A stretch of 64,000 bases of DNA from Notospermus geniculatus (lineage: Eukaryota; Nemertea; Pilidiophora; Heteronemertea; Lineidae), in assembly GCA_002633025.1 (NCBI GenBank), contig NMRB01002559.1, positions 36,622-100,621 of the forward strand. Reading direction: 5' to 3'. The translations under genes were made by a program, and so were the position numbers. Under the pieces are notes generated by a model, which was given only the letters and a program-made list of their open reading frames with translations, made no database searches and had not been told where the DNA came from. Shown in pieces: positions 1-13,800 of the stretch (position 1 is its first letter; every line of letters starts with the position of its first letter).

Positions 1-86
1 TGACCTGAATTTCATGGAGGAGCTCTGTCTGATCGAAGCCCACGATGGGGAGGTACTTTCTTTGGAGTTCACCCAAAATGAAAAAG
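1..86 (+). CDS. WDR62/MAPKBP1: WDR62/MAPKBP1-like exon (partial at window edge)
   Basis: The reading frame starts at base 2 and gives [17 protein letters not shown] followed by VLSLEF, a WD40 blade strand typical of the second propeller. Donor GTAAGT follows at 87. One base is left over (G), which joins GT of the next exon to make Gly. Confidence 0.9.
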
Positions 87-3000
87 GTAAGTAGTTTGTG
101 ATGGCCTCCTCTGTACTTACCAGGGCCAATAATGCTATAACGTCGGCCCTGACGGAAAAATGAAATACAATACAATACAATACATCTCTCAAATTCCACT
201 CAAAGAAACTTTCATTAGAAACACTTGTTATTCATGTCCTTCTCTTCTTGCAACAAAAGATAAACAGCAGTAGTTCACGGCATTTGTCCCTGTACACAAT
301 ATTCGTATGATAATAAACAAAAGCGTTGATGAACATGTTACTTGTGCCGAGATATCCAACGATGAAATCAACAAGCCTTGGAGGTGTCACTTGCAGAAAC
401 GCAGATACCATTTCGGTGATGACAAATGGGACCCAAAGTAGGATATAAACCAAGACGGTGGCTCCTATCAGTTTGATCCCTCTTCCAAAACTCAATGGTT
501 TCGAAGTCGACTGGGCAATGGAGAAAATTTGGGTGTTTATTTTCCTAATGTGGCGTCGCGTGATCATGAAGATTCTAACAAAACTGAATGTTATGATGCC
601 GAATGCGACGGCAGCGATGATGAAGCCAAGCGATGCCGATGCCACAGAGATCCTGAAGTTATAATGGCTGATGTATCCCGTCCACTCGTAGTCGAACCTG
701 CCGACACCGTAAAAAGGCAGGGAGAAGATGAGCATGCTCAGTGACCAGGAGCCAACGAGTGTCATGCAGCAGAATTTTCGAGTGACCCATCTTGGGTAGC
801 TTAGTGGCCATGCGGTGGACAGGTAGCGCTCAAAACTGACCATCGAGAGTGAGAAAATTGATTCGCAGTACAAGACACTGGTTAGGTATCCGATCACGTC
901 ATTAACGACTCTGTCCGGCGGCCATTTTTGATGTACGCTAAAATAAATGGAATATATTAGAACAAGACCTGTGGATAAGTCCGAGGCAGCTAAGTTCACC
1001 ATGAAATAGAATGAAAATCCCAGGTACTTGCGGATATTAACCATGACGATGATGTTGAAGAGGTTGATGGTGACGGCCATAAACACGCCAATCGTAATCG
1101 GGATGGCATATAATGGAGTTTTAACGCAGTACTCAAGTCCATAGTCATTGCAGTAAACAGTGTCATTTTCTGTTGTTTGGTTGGCAGACGTTGCTTGTGT
1201 TGTTGTTGACATTTTGGATGTCCTGCTAAGTCACAACGTCCTGTTAGAGAGTAGAAGAAAATATAGTCCTCACAGTCCTCCAAAACTAGAAACTTTTGTA
1301 TCCGTGCAGCAACACCTTGTGAAAACAGCTGTCGATATGCAAAGGTCATGGATTAAATATCAGCTAGTTTGTATGTAGGTAAAGCGTGTTGGGGTAGAAG
1401 TTTGTCGGATTTGTCCTCTGATATCAGCCGTTATCCAACAAAACGCACAAAAAACGACTACAAAATGATAGTAAAAATAAAGTGAACACTTCTGAGATCT
1501 CTACTAGAAAGTGCCTGAGGAACACCCCTGTTGGGGTCGAAAATTTGCAAAATTCGGAGACGACTTTATTTTTGATATCAGACTTTTAAGTGTCGAATCC
1601 AGAGCCTATTCACAGTAAAAGAAGCAGAATTCCTCCTTCAAGATTCAAGTTCCTCGTGTTGCAGAGAAGCAGCATAACAGAACTTGGTCGTAACTGGTCT
1701 CCTCCCATTCGTGGTCAGTTCCCTTCTGACAGCAAAACCATTGTCGTAGTCGTGAACAGCTGCTTCTGACTCGCCGATCTTATCAGGAGTGATGTGTTTA
1801 CGATCGCAAAGTCGAAAACAATCAGTCTGAAAGCATCCTTTATGATGGACCTTCTGCAGCTCCACATGCCACAGTCAACAGTGCAGCTCGTCTGTTCAAA
1901 CAAAATCAGGAGGGATCGTTGTGATGTATCAAATAGCAGTGCGTCCCAATCAAGCTATCTGTAAAGTACAATGTCACCTTGTGTAAACAGCAATAAATGA
2001 GATTAAAAGGTCATAAATGAATATTGGATGGTTGATCTGTGCCGATGGGGTGGGATGCCGACAGAGAGTCAACAAATATCCCTGATGTGTGAATCATGGA
2101 CTGTTTTGTGTCAGGAGATGTTTTGAAACTGATGGCTAGACACCTGTGTAATCAACAAGAAATGCCACATTTGTGAGTGGAGATCAAAACAATTTTCACA
2201 TAATCAAATCGTGATGCTGAAGTTGACTGATCCTTCTATTCAATTGAGTTTTAACTGCAAAATTTTATAAAGTGGTTCCTAGAAGGACTAGTTTTACTGA
2301 ATACTGGTAAACTCATTGAACAAAAACTGTTTGTTTGATGAATGAAAACAACTTTGATTCAGATCTTCCTACCAATTGAGAGGTTCAAGGAATTCTTTTC
2401 CTTTCCTTTTCTTCTTTTACCCAAATTACATTTGTGTATCTGAAAAATTGAACAAGCATGTCACCTGATNGATTCTGGAAATTGACTTCCTGTTTATCAT
2501 CTCGAATTATGTACCTGAACAAAAAATGTTCAAACTTTTTACTGATTAGCTCACCATATGAATTTTGAATCTGAATGGGGACGATAGCCGACTTTTTCAA
2601 TAGGTGTCACTAGTGGTTAAATCTATTGAAATGAAACTGACACCCCGGCCCTGATCAATTTCCCACACAAAAGGCTTTCATTGTGTTACCGGTAGGACCG
2701 GGTTTCGGTGTGCTGCCCTCTGTTGCGCTAGCATCCCCATTGATGGAGCTCTTTTTACATTGCAGGTGAGACTCCCCTCTACCTGAGTACAGCGAGTCGA
2801 GATCGTCTGATTCACATCTTTGATGTAAAGAAAGATTTCCATCTGCTGAATACTCTTGATGACCATTCCTCTTCAATTACTGCTGTCAGATTCGTGGAGA
2901 ACAATAATCAATTGCAAATGTTAAGTTGTGGTGCTGATAAAACGTTGTTGTTCAGGAACTTGCAACCGGTGAGTGTGCAGTAATAGTGATACATGTAGGT

Positions 3001-6000
3001 TTACTTGATTGATCTAATAATCAACTGTATCATGTGGGCCTTTTTCAATCGTACTAATTTTATCTTAGGATCAGTTAGATGTGGTCATTTTAGTAGCAGG
3101 GACTGATCTAGGACTTTTTGCAGGGGAGGTCTGAGGGTTGTGGGCCACGGCATTCTGAACTGTATGTCTCTGCAGGTTGACAATAGTAGTCATCCTGATC
3201 GCGTCAAGTTCTTAGCGCTGGTTCCCTTTGTCATCGCACACAAAACATGTGCACTGACGAAGGGAGTGAGTGCTAGGAACCCCTGATGTTCTCAGGATGA
3301 TAGTAGTGGACAGCAGTGATAATAGCCTAGTTGAGTAAACCTATGACCAATGATGATCACCTGTGACAGGTGGGCCTGCCTGCTTTTGCTTTTACAGCTC
3401 ATTCAATGGGTATTTCTTTTTCAGAATCCTGAAGGGGGTGAATTACAGTTGTCTCTAAACCATCATATGGTTGGTAAGACAACGTTGTATGACATGGACG
3501 TAGACCCGACAAAAAAGTTTGTTGCTACTGCTTGCCATGATCGGAATGTTAGGTAAGTTTAGCCATCATGAACTTCCTTATAGTCATACGATACCCCTCC
3601 TACATCTTAAAACAGGTTGTGTTACCAACTGGTCAAAGAATATAGTAATATAACATTGTACATGTACATGTTTGTGAATAGCGTACACAGGTCATGGAAG
3701 ATTGCATATGTACATGCACAACGAAAATGTATGGGGAATGTTGCATGTATTGTACGGGTAGCCTTCATGAATATTGGCATGTTCTGTACAAAGATGTACT
3801 TTACGTGTACAGGGAATGTTGCATGTTCTGTACATGGAAGGTATATCGAATGGAACAGTGCATTCCATGTACAAGGAAGATGATCTTAGAAAATCTTTTT
3901 CAGAATCTACAACATAAAAACTGGAAAACAACGAAAATGTTACAAGGGATCAATCGGCGATGATGGTACCCTGATCCGCGTACAGCTGGATCCGTCTGGG
4001 TCGTACGCTGCCACCAGCTGCTCAGATAAAAACATTTGCATCATGGATTTCTTCACCGGCGATTGTGTGTCAACGATGTACGGACATTCTGAAATTGCTC
4101 CTGGTATCAAGTTCATGAACGACCTCAAGCATTTCATTTCTGTTTCTGGAGACGGGTAAGTGTTTTGTTGGGTGATTTGTGGGTCCATAATTCATCTACT
4201 CAACGCTAGATTTTCCACGGCGTCATTCTTAAGATTCCACCAATATTCCCCTTAACCCGTTAACTGTGTAATTATTTATGTAAAAATTTTTCTTTCTTAG
4301 AAAAAAATTTGCCAAAGGAAAAGCATTTGACACATAAGGTTCCAGACGTAATATAACGTCCTACGCACTGTGAAGCGCCATTTCCTTGCAAGGCGTACCA
4401 TTATGCCTTGTGCAAGCTGAGATCCTCGGGTGTTTTCGGGGGTTCCCCATATTTTGTAATGACGTAGTAGTATGCCGTACCCAGTTAATGGGTTAGTATC
4501 AAATATTGTGACTCTTTATTTCAGGTGTATATTTGTATGGAAGCTACACCCTGAGTTCACTCAGCAAATGCAGCAAAGGTTGGCGGCTTTGGGTAAAATC
4601 AGCAAGGATCAGGCTGATGGGGCTGCTTTACGGTACGTCATAGCTTTTCAGCAGGTTTACATGCTCTGCTAGTGGGCTGCTTACCACTCTTTGTCCTGAA
4701 AGACGGCCATTTTGCTCTGATTGTTGGCATACACACAGGGCCGTATTCTAGAAGCTTCCTTAACTCTAAGGTTTACCTTTAGCTGTTGTTTGCAGGGCAG
4801 AATACAAAAGCCTAAAGTGGACCTTAGAGTTGAGGCTTCTAGAATATGGGGCTTCTAGAATACGGGCCACCAGTGTTGTTATTCATTTTTCACGTACCGG
4901 TAGTAAAAGTAATCTCTACAGTTTTTCATGCAATTTAATCTTCCTTTCCATCTCTTCTAGGCGTGGTACTTACGCGGTTGTGTCGTCTGATCGTTCTGGT
5001 GCTGTAGACACGAACGGTAATCATGCGGACGACATGGACGATGTCGATGATGGCGGCGATGACAACCAAGATGATCAGGATGACCCAGATTACAGTTTTA
5101 ATGTCGGCCGTTTACCAACATGGGCTAAGAAACAGGTGAGTCTAGCAAAAAGGCCCATTCCCACTGCAGTGGTTTTCCACTCTTGCCACACGGTTTTCTA
5201 AGGTACCGTGTTGATTCTTACTTTAAGTAGAACAGACACTGATGCAAGGTACTAAAACTAAAAGGCCTATGAAACCGCTTGGCAAGAGCACACAGGAAAC
5301 CGCAGCAGTTGATTTCTGCCTGTGTAGAGGCCTGCTCGTTACACTGCTGCAGACAAGAGTATAATTCTTCCCCTTCTGAATTTCTGTTTTGCAAGTGATT
5401 TTATCCAAATATTTTTTGAGATGTCACCAATAGATTTACTGAAACATTTACGTAGTTGTCAGGCCACATAATATTAAGTAAAGGTCAGGAGGCAAATCAT
5501 ATAACGGCTAAATGCTTGATATAATGTCCCCCTCACACTCCTGCAAACTGATAATTACTGATAGAGGTCTTCTGCAAAAGCATGTGCAATTCTCAAATGT
5601 TGCGAAATCTAACAGATGAGGTGTTTGACTTGTTGTACAAAGGAATGAGCTGCATGTGTGATTGTACTGTTTTAGGTGGAGATACAGCATGGAAATGAGT
5701 CTGGGAAAGTATGTAAAGGCCACTTCATTCTTCATCACACTTCATCGCAATCGTTAACTTGTTAACGTTGACTCGTTCCAGTTACCTTCTTGCTATGTAA
5801 CTTGTTCGATTGGCTTGTATTGGTCACTAACAGTAACTAGACGACTGGAGCTTATTAATAAAACAAAAATCTGCATTGTGAGGTTACTTTACCCCCTATG
5901 CTGCCCTAAATGCTGTTATTAACATTTTGAATGACTGGAGCATCGTTCATGATCTTAGTTTCAGTTCAAGGCAGGTTTCAGAAATGATTTTGATCAAAGG

Positions 6001-7812
6001 CAGGCATCGCTTTGCTTTTTTCTGTGTTGAGTTAAAAATAAAACCAAGTATCATAACTAATCTTGTTCCAAATGGAGCCAAGTATCATTGTTGATCCTGG
6101 GTCAAATAAAAGCCAAGTATCATACTTGATCTTGGTGAAAGCCATGGATCATACTTGATCTTGGTGAAAGCAATGGATCATACTTGATCTTGGTGAAAGG
6201 TAAAGTCAAATATCATGTTGATCTTGGTTCAAATGAAAGCCAAGTATCTCATCGATGATCTTGATTCAGATGAAAGCCAAGATTCAGGATTGGTCTTAGA
6301 TTGAAATCAAGAATAGCTGTTGATCTGCGTTTTGAACAGAATCAAACATCACAGTTATACTTGATTCAGACTAATCCAAGCTCAATGATCTTGATTTTGA
6401 CATCATTGTTGGCTTTAATTGCATTTTGAATCGCTGTGATCTGTTCATGTCCCCCTTTAATTTGGTTGCAGATGTAATCCTGAATGCATGGTAATTCATT
6501 AATCCACCATAATCAGTTTTATCATTATTAACCTTGTTAATCCTAACAATAAAGAAAAATTTATTTGTAATTCAGTGCCAGATATTTGTAATCGAATTGT
6601 GAGATGCTGTGTGCAGCTATATATCTCTGCTAATTGAACCTCCCATAGGCCTTTTCGCACCAATCCATCATGACCAAAAAACCCATATCATACCCATATG
6701 TACTCTGCTGAATGCAATGCATATGTACAGCACATGTGCATTTGTTATGGCTTTTTCGGAGTTTTGTGGAGTTGGTGCAAAAAAGTCTTATTACCCAGTA
6801 TGTTGTTAACCTTTCCTGCATACAATATGCACGATTGATCAAGTATATTGCCTGATCTAGTCACTAACAAAGATGTTGCAATATTGGTCTGACATCCAAC
6901 CATCTTGAAATACCAAGGCCTCCGGTCACTTCGCCTTCAACTACATTCACTACAGTGAAAGAGGGGGACCAAAGGTTGCCCTTGGTGGTTCAAAATTACC
7001 CTTGGTGATTCAAGATGTGCATGCGCATGTCACTTTTCATGGTGTTTGCCACATACCTTTCATTCAAGTCATTTACTGTTACCAATTCATGATGATCATT
7101 GATGAAGTTCTCCTTTAACCAAACTTGTAAGAAAGCTGATGTTCTTTTCAACACTTCTGGGAAGAATAATTTCCACGAAGAATATCACTCAGATCAAAAT
7201 GACTGTCAAAATCATCGAATAATCATTTCACATTGCCATCAATTCCAGTGTTTCATCTTCTTCTCATGTTTCATGACGTCAACACTGTCTGTTTTCAGTT
7301 CATTGGGAGTCCAAACGCAGAGAGTCCACGCCGAGTAAGATATCATTTGTGACGTCAATGCTTGTATTTCCTAATCACTGCTGTTCTGGCAGGGCAGGGC
7401 TACATTACTGGGTATCTGGGGGCTTGTGTATCATTCTGACAGGAATTTGCCATCTATATGGATTTCTGATGCTGAATAATCGAGAAAATAACACTGCTCT
7501 GTGAAACCTTTGTCTTCAAAAAAGTATGGTAAATACTCAGATGCAAATTCTCAAAATGATACACAAGTATTCTCTCAATCAACCGCAACTCCTGGGGCAG
7601 GATACCAGTAGCTGTAAATGTCCACGGGTTGTAATAATCACAAATCATATTCTCTGAATCTGCAAATATGTCTTGTGATCATTTTGAGTTTGATTATTAA
7701 CAAAATCATGTTTTAGTTCCTTTATATTATTTAATATTATATAATATTAATATTAATATTATTATAATATTAATATAATATATTATAATATTAATATAAT
7801 ATTAATATAATA

Positions 7813-7843
<31 letters not shown>

Positions 7844-10800
7844 ATCATGTTTTGGTTCCTTTATATATTTGTTTCACCTGTTTCAATTCATTTCGGCCAA
7901 AAACCCTCCCTAATATCCAAGTCATGTTTACTCATCAAAAGTGATTTCATTCCCATCGCCACTGTTAATTATCTTCCCCTCATTATGAATTGGTTGATCA
8001 ATTAAATACTTAATTAATTGATTAATTTGATTTATTAATTAATTTACTTTTCATTTTTCATAATTTATTATGAATATTTACAGTAAAAATGACTTGCTCT
8101 TGACTGCAAGTTAATTAATTTATCTAATTAATTAATTTATCAAGTCAGATTTATTGATTAGTCAGATTAATTAATCAGATTAGTTAGTAATTCAGATTAA
8201 TTAATTTATCAACATTAAATCAATATTAATCAGTTTATCGAATTAATTGGTTATTAATGATTAATTAACTAATCAATTAGTTAATTAATTTATCAAGTTA
8301 GTAAGATTAATTAGTTAATCAGATTGATTAATTTATCATATTAATGTATCAAATTAATAAATTTGATAAACTAGGCAATACCCGTTTAGTGGCGGAACTG
8401 CTAAATTCATGCGTCATTAGGAGCGTTTGGTGGAGGTAATTAGTGAGGTTAAGATCTGGTCCGACTCCCACTCCCGTTCCGACTCCGAGGGGCTAAATTT
8501 AGGATTTTTCAAGTCCATGAGTGGAAGATGAATTTACCACCCAGGCGGGTTCTGCTCGTTCTCCTAGAATGAGTAAACACGATTGCTTTGGAAAACCCCG
8601 TTGTATTTGATGACGTAGTTCCCAAAAGGAATCCTCTGAGTGGGATTCGAGACTCGGAACATCCCTAATGACGTCATCCCCGTTCGAGTGGCGTAATGAC
8701 GTCATTCTGCCGCACATGACGTTGCCGACGTCACGGATGACGCGACGGCAATCTCGGTGACGTCATGCCGTCAATAGGCCTGAACAGCATTGTTATTTTC
8801 GTTAATATCTTAATATTTCGAAAACTATAAGTGATATCAAAATTCGGGCTTCGTAAGGACACTTCCCAGGCCCGTCTGCACTTGCATACCAAGTTTGGCG
8901 GCGATCCGTTCATTAGTCTCGGAGAAAATCGCGGACAAACAAACAAACAAACTCTTGTCAAATTTTAGTATGATTAATTAATTTTCCAAATTAACCAATT
9001 TGCCAAATTAATTAATTTATCTAATTAATTAATTAATTAATTTGGTTCATGCTCATATTTTCAAATAATCAGGAGGCTGAAATCTTGGAGCCAAAGTGAA
9101 TTCTTGTGTAGACATTGAACTAGGCACAACTGTCGACTTTTGACCATCAGTATAAATTTTGTCCGTTTGTAAAGAGAAGAATCCCGAATTACATGTAACT
9201 GATGACAGAGCATGATGTGTACAGCACAAATTGCTTGGTAGATAGATGTATGCTGATTAACATAGTGCTGTGTACTATTACTCACATCCCACTGCACTGT
9301 GTGTAAGTTTGTGTGTGATATAACTCGACGCAATCTTGGATCTTCAGTAAAATTCGATATTTACTGGATTTATAGAATTTTACCTTCTCATCATTAACTG
9401 TTGTTGGTGTTGACAAATCAGCTAAACTTTTTCTCAGTAATCATAGAGGGGAATGTCTGCCCAACCGATTGGGCAACCTGACATGAAGCAAATTCCATTT
9501 CCCAAACAACCATAGGGGGCCTACCGGTAACTCGAAAATTTGTTTGGTAACTTATTTTCCCAACCAGTGAATAGATTTAACTTCCACAACCAATCAGATC
9601 GATGCTTGGCAAACTCTCTCCACCAATCAGGGTTCTGCTAGCTCACTTCCCAACCAGTCATTTGTAGGGAAACATCAACTCACCTTCTCATTAGCCATTC
9701 TAAGCATCTGCTTACCAAAGAAAATATTGTGGTTCAAATCGTTAAAATATTCCCCCTGTTGTGTCTTCTTTTGTCTATCAGTGAGCACAGTTCAAGAACA
9801 AATTTTGAAGGAAAAAAATTATCCTATAATTCGGCTTCTAAACCTACCTTGATTTTCCTGCTTCATTTGCACATTGCATTTCCGGTCCTTTCTGCTTAGT
9901 TTTCCTAAATTCAATCATTTTTTGTGGAGTTAAATTTTCAGTGTTGGTTATGGGATATTAATGATAATGGAGCATTCAATTTCAGGTAGCTTCAAAGTTC
10001 TCTTTAAATGTGACAAATTTCTTTTATTGAGTGCAATGAGTACTTCTTTTAATTAGTTAAAATTTGCAGTATTTTCATTGATTAATTAGAATTAATTAAT
10101 TAATCATTGTAAATTTAATTTTGATTACTTCATTCAGTAAACTGAAATCTGTAAAAAATTGTGCTGATTCATTAACTCAGTAATCGAATTCTCATTGAAA
10201 ATTTCTTTAAATTTTTAAAATCGAGTCGAGCCTACTGCGAAACATTTTTAGCTCACCTGGGGTGAGCTCTTGTCGTGGGTCTGCGTCCGTCGTCCGTCGT
10301 CGTCCGTCGTCGTCGTCGTCGTCGTCGTCGTCCGTCAACATGACCTTGGAACATTTCGATTTAACATTTGTCATTTGTTTTTCTGGTACGTTCACCCAGG
10401 TGAGCACATGGTCCATGGACCATTTCATTCTGCTAGATTCTATCATTTCTTGTTCATCATTTATCAACAATCGATCATCAATCAGTTCATTTTTCGCCGA
10501 ACACCATCGCTTGTCTTGTCTTGTTTACATTCGCCTGGTAGAGCAGACGATAGTTGTTGATAATGCTGACTGATTTTCCCCGTAGGCATCAGTACCCTTC
10601 ATGACACAGGCACGATCCCATTCACCGATATGGAGCAAGGTTTGTCCGCTTACTAATGTTTCTCTTCATCTGTAATTAACAACATTCACGTTTTTTCCAG
10701 AGCACAGGTCTGACAAATTATAGTTAGGGCGTACTTTCTGTGCTTGAGTTTTGACAGGTGCCATAACATCACTTGTTTTAGCATGGGTTTTATTCACGTT

Positions 10801-13800
10801 TTTCCAACAACTGCATTATCAAAAGATTCTGATTTAAGAGTTCTTCCTTGTACTACACCTAGGCCTATTTCCCATCCACGTGGTCTTTTTGGCGAGTCTC
10901 TTCACATTTGGGACTTCAGATTGACTATAGATCAGTTTCCCACCAGGAGCCATCTTTCCGGTCGCTGTTGTAGGAACGCCATGAAACATGCGGATCGTCT
11001 TGTAGGAAGCGTAACGCATTTTCAGTGTGAGATTCCCCCAGACTGAGAAAACATCTGTGAATTCCTGGAATTCCCGATGCAATGATCCAAGATGGCGGCT
11101 TGTGAAACTGATCTGTTTATCGTTTTGGTGGGCCTCCCCATCTTTGATTTCTCTGGAAATTTAGTGTGTGCACACTTACCTGGTAGGCAAATTCAGATCT
11201 CATGACCAATCACCAGTGTTTCCGCCAGCGGGTACTAAGGGTACTATGCTAGTACCCTCAGAGGAACAGAAAAGAGCCATTTTCTTTAATTTCATGGGGT
11301 TTTTGTTGATTTTGAAGAAATTAGTACCCTCAAAAAAATTCCTGGCAGAGACCCTGATCACATCACTGACATATTTCAGTTTGCCTACCAGCTAGGTACA
11401 CATATGAGAAATCTCCATGATGGCAGGGGCTGTCAAAACGGTGAATACTCTCAGAGTGATGAAAACATGCTTGAAAATGAGTGATTTATGGCAGCTGTAT
11501 GGTGATCTTGCCAAGTATATTTCCATCTATTCAGCAGTAGGCAAATCGACTTTACATAACAATGTGAAGTTGACCGACAAGTGTGCAATTGTGGCAAATT
11601 TAAAGTGACAAAAGTTAAAAATTTTTGTGAATGTACAAAATAAAACCTAGCTTTGTTTGTTTTGCCCTCCTAATGGGATTTTGTGTAAATAATCAACAAG
11701 TGTGTGTAATTGCCGAATGCTTGGTTGTGGTCCAAATTCAGTTAGGTCTATTTGCAGTCTTAGCCTTAGTCTTAGTTGCAGGTCTGACTACTTTTAGTTT
11801 GGTCTAGATTTATAGGTCTAACTACTTGTAGTTGGGCCTATTTGTAGGTCTAACTACTGAGAATAAGGTTTTGTGTGCTTAAATCCTTTTAGAAAGTGTA
11901 ATTAGAATTCCAGTTGGAATGGTGAATAGATCTACCACATGACTGAAAATTAGTGACCTTTGTTCCAAATTAATGAAAATCTTGACAAAAAAGTACTAGT
12001 ATATGACATTTTCAAATTCTGAAACCCCCATAAGGTACATCTGTACCAAATGTAGCAAACCTTTTTAGTGAACCCTTTGCTGCAGATGCTTACCTTAGTC
12101 TCCCCACTGCATAATGATGATTCACTGCAACGCTTCTGATAGTTAGCCTAATTTATGTGTATCACCATAAATATATCACACTTTAATACCTCAAACCTTT
12201 TACAGATTGTGCACCTCCAGAAGAAATAATTATTTTCTTCCTTTTCTGAAGAGGCATCTAAAATTCTTCTCAAATTATTGATACTTAAATAAAATTGGAT
12301 AAAATTAAATTGTAGGGCCAATCAGAGGCGCACACTTCACGTGAGGGCCAAGTGGCTGGACATGGTGACCACGCAATGGTAATGTTGCTAGTAATGCACC
12401 TTCTAAAAAATAATCATGCTTACTCTTAATCTCTTTAAATTTCTACTGTATATTTCATTCCAAGTTTCTAAATAATTTCAACCTGTTCACCGTCCTATTC
12501 AAAAGTACATCTTAATATTTCTTAACATAACCCACCTGCAGTTTTTGTGTGCACCTACCTTAACTTCAATTTCACATGGCAAATCAGCTATTTACTTATA
12601 ACTCCCTGACATCCTATTCACTGAATGCTTGAAGCTACTCATAGCTTACCAAATGCAGAGCTTTGGATTGGTTATTTGTGTGGCGGTCTAGGAAAACCCG
12701 TGGATGTCACATTTGAAGAAAGTGTTAATGGCCTTGGTTAACCCGCACATTTCAATAGCTGAAATGTGCTACGTAACAGGTAAACAGTAATCAATCAATG
12801 CACAGGCAATCTGACAGCCCTTGTTGTCCCCCGGAGCCCTCGGAGGGGGACTTGAAAATACCGGCCGTCCGTGCGCCTCTGCCGCTCGCCGCTACTAGTC
12901 CCTTCCGCTCTAATTGTGCCATTAATACTGAACGGAATCTTCAAAATACATGCCCGTCGGACTTGCACCCGGGGCGACGGGGGACGTTCAATGCTGTGCT
13001 TGTTGATCATTCAGTGACATCCGACGGGTTTTCCTAGACTCATGACTGCCACACATATGCTATTTCACATCCAAGGCATCTTCTCATTCAGCTACCATGT
13101 GAAATTTCAATGTTATATGATTGGATGGGCAAACAAATATCGGTCTTATAATCCACAGCCAAAAATTCAGATGTAAAAAATGATACTTTGTAATTGCTGA
13201 GAAAATTAATGAAGCCTTCTTTGATGCCAGTATAAAACAACTGTGATTTAATGCCATTAAAGAGATATATTTTTGCGGAACGGTCAAACAGCTAACATTA
13301 GCAATTTCATCAATAAGCTATCCCGTTCTGTGGTGATACAATGATGCTTCTTTTATATCATTATCAAGATCAATGATGAATTCATCTTTCATGTTTCTAC
13401 TTTCAATGCCCTCTATCTTCATCATTTTCATTCACAAGTTTGTCCAGACCATTGGTGGATTTGACAGTTAGTTTGTTAAGTCTGACTTTGGTGTTGACAT
13501 ATATTAGCAGTGTTGAGCAGTGAATCTGAAGACCATGATAAAATCCCAGTCCAAATGTTTAAACCCGCTTGTAATATGCGTATCCTCCATCTTGTCATGG
13601 TTGTGGTTGCTTGGTAGAGGATCGTGTATGATTGGCTGCATTGTAGAGTGATAGTCGGTGGTGGTTGTGGATGATATGCATGATTTGAAGAGGTCCCCAA
13701 CGAACTTATGGTGTAAAAACTGTTATAAAATATGTCATAAGTGAGCCATGGCATGCTCATGAATTTCACTGGTGTAGATCAGTCCTTGCCAACAAGAAGG

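Noticed and set aside
7715-8360. A replication origin or centromere-like function for the A+T-rich block
   Set aside because: It is simple and degenerate A+T repeat in an intron with no supporting motif.
10262-10573. Ser/Val-rich ORFs over the (GTC)n tract
   Set aside because: They are translations of simple repeat inside the GCTCAC element; the same happens near 26.55 and 57.15 kb.
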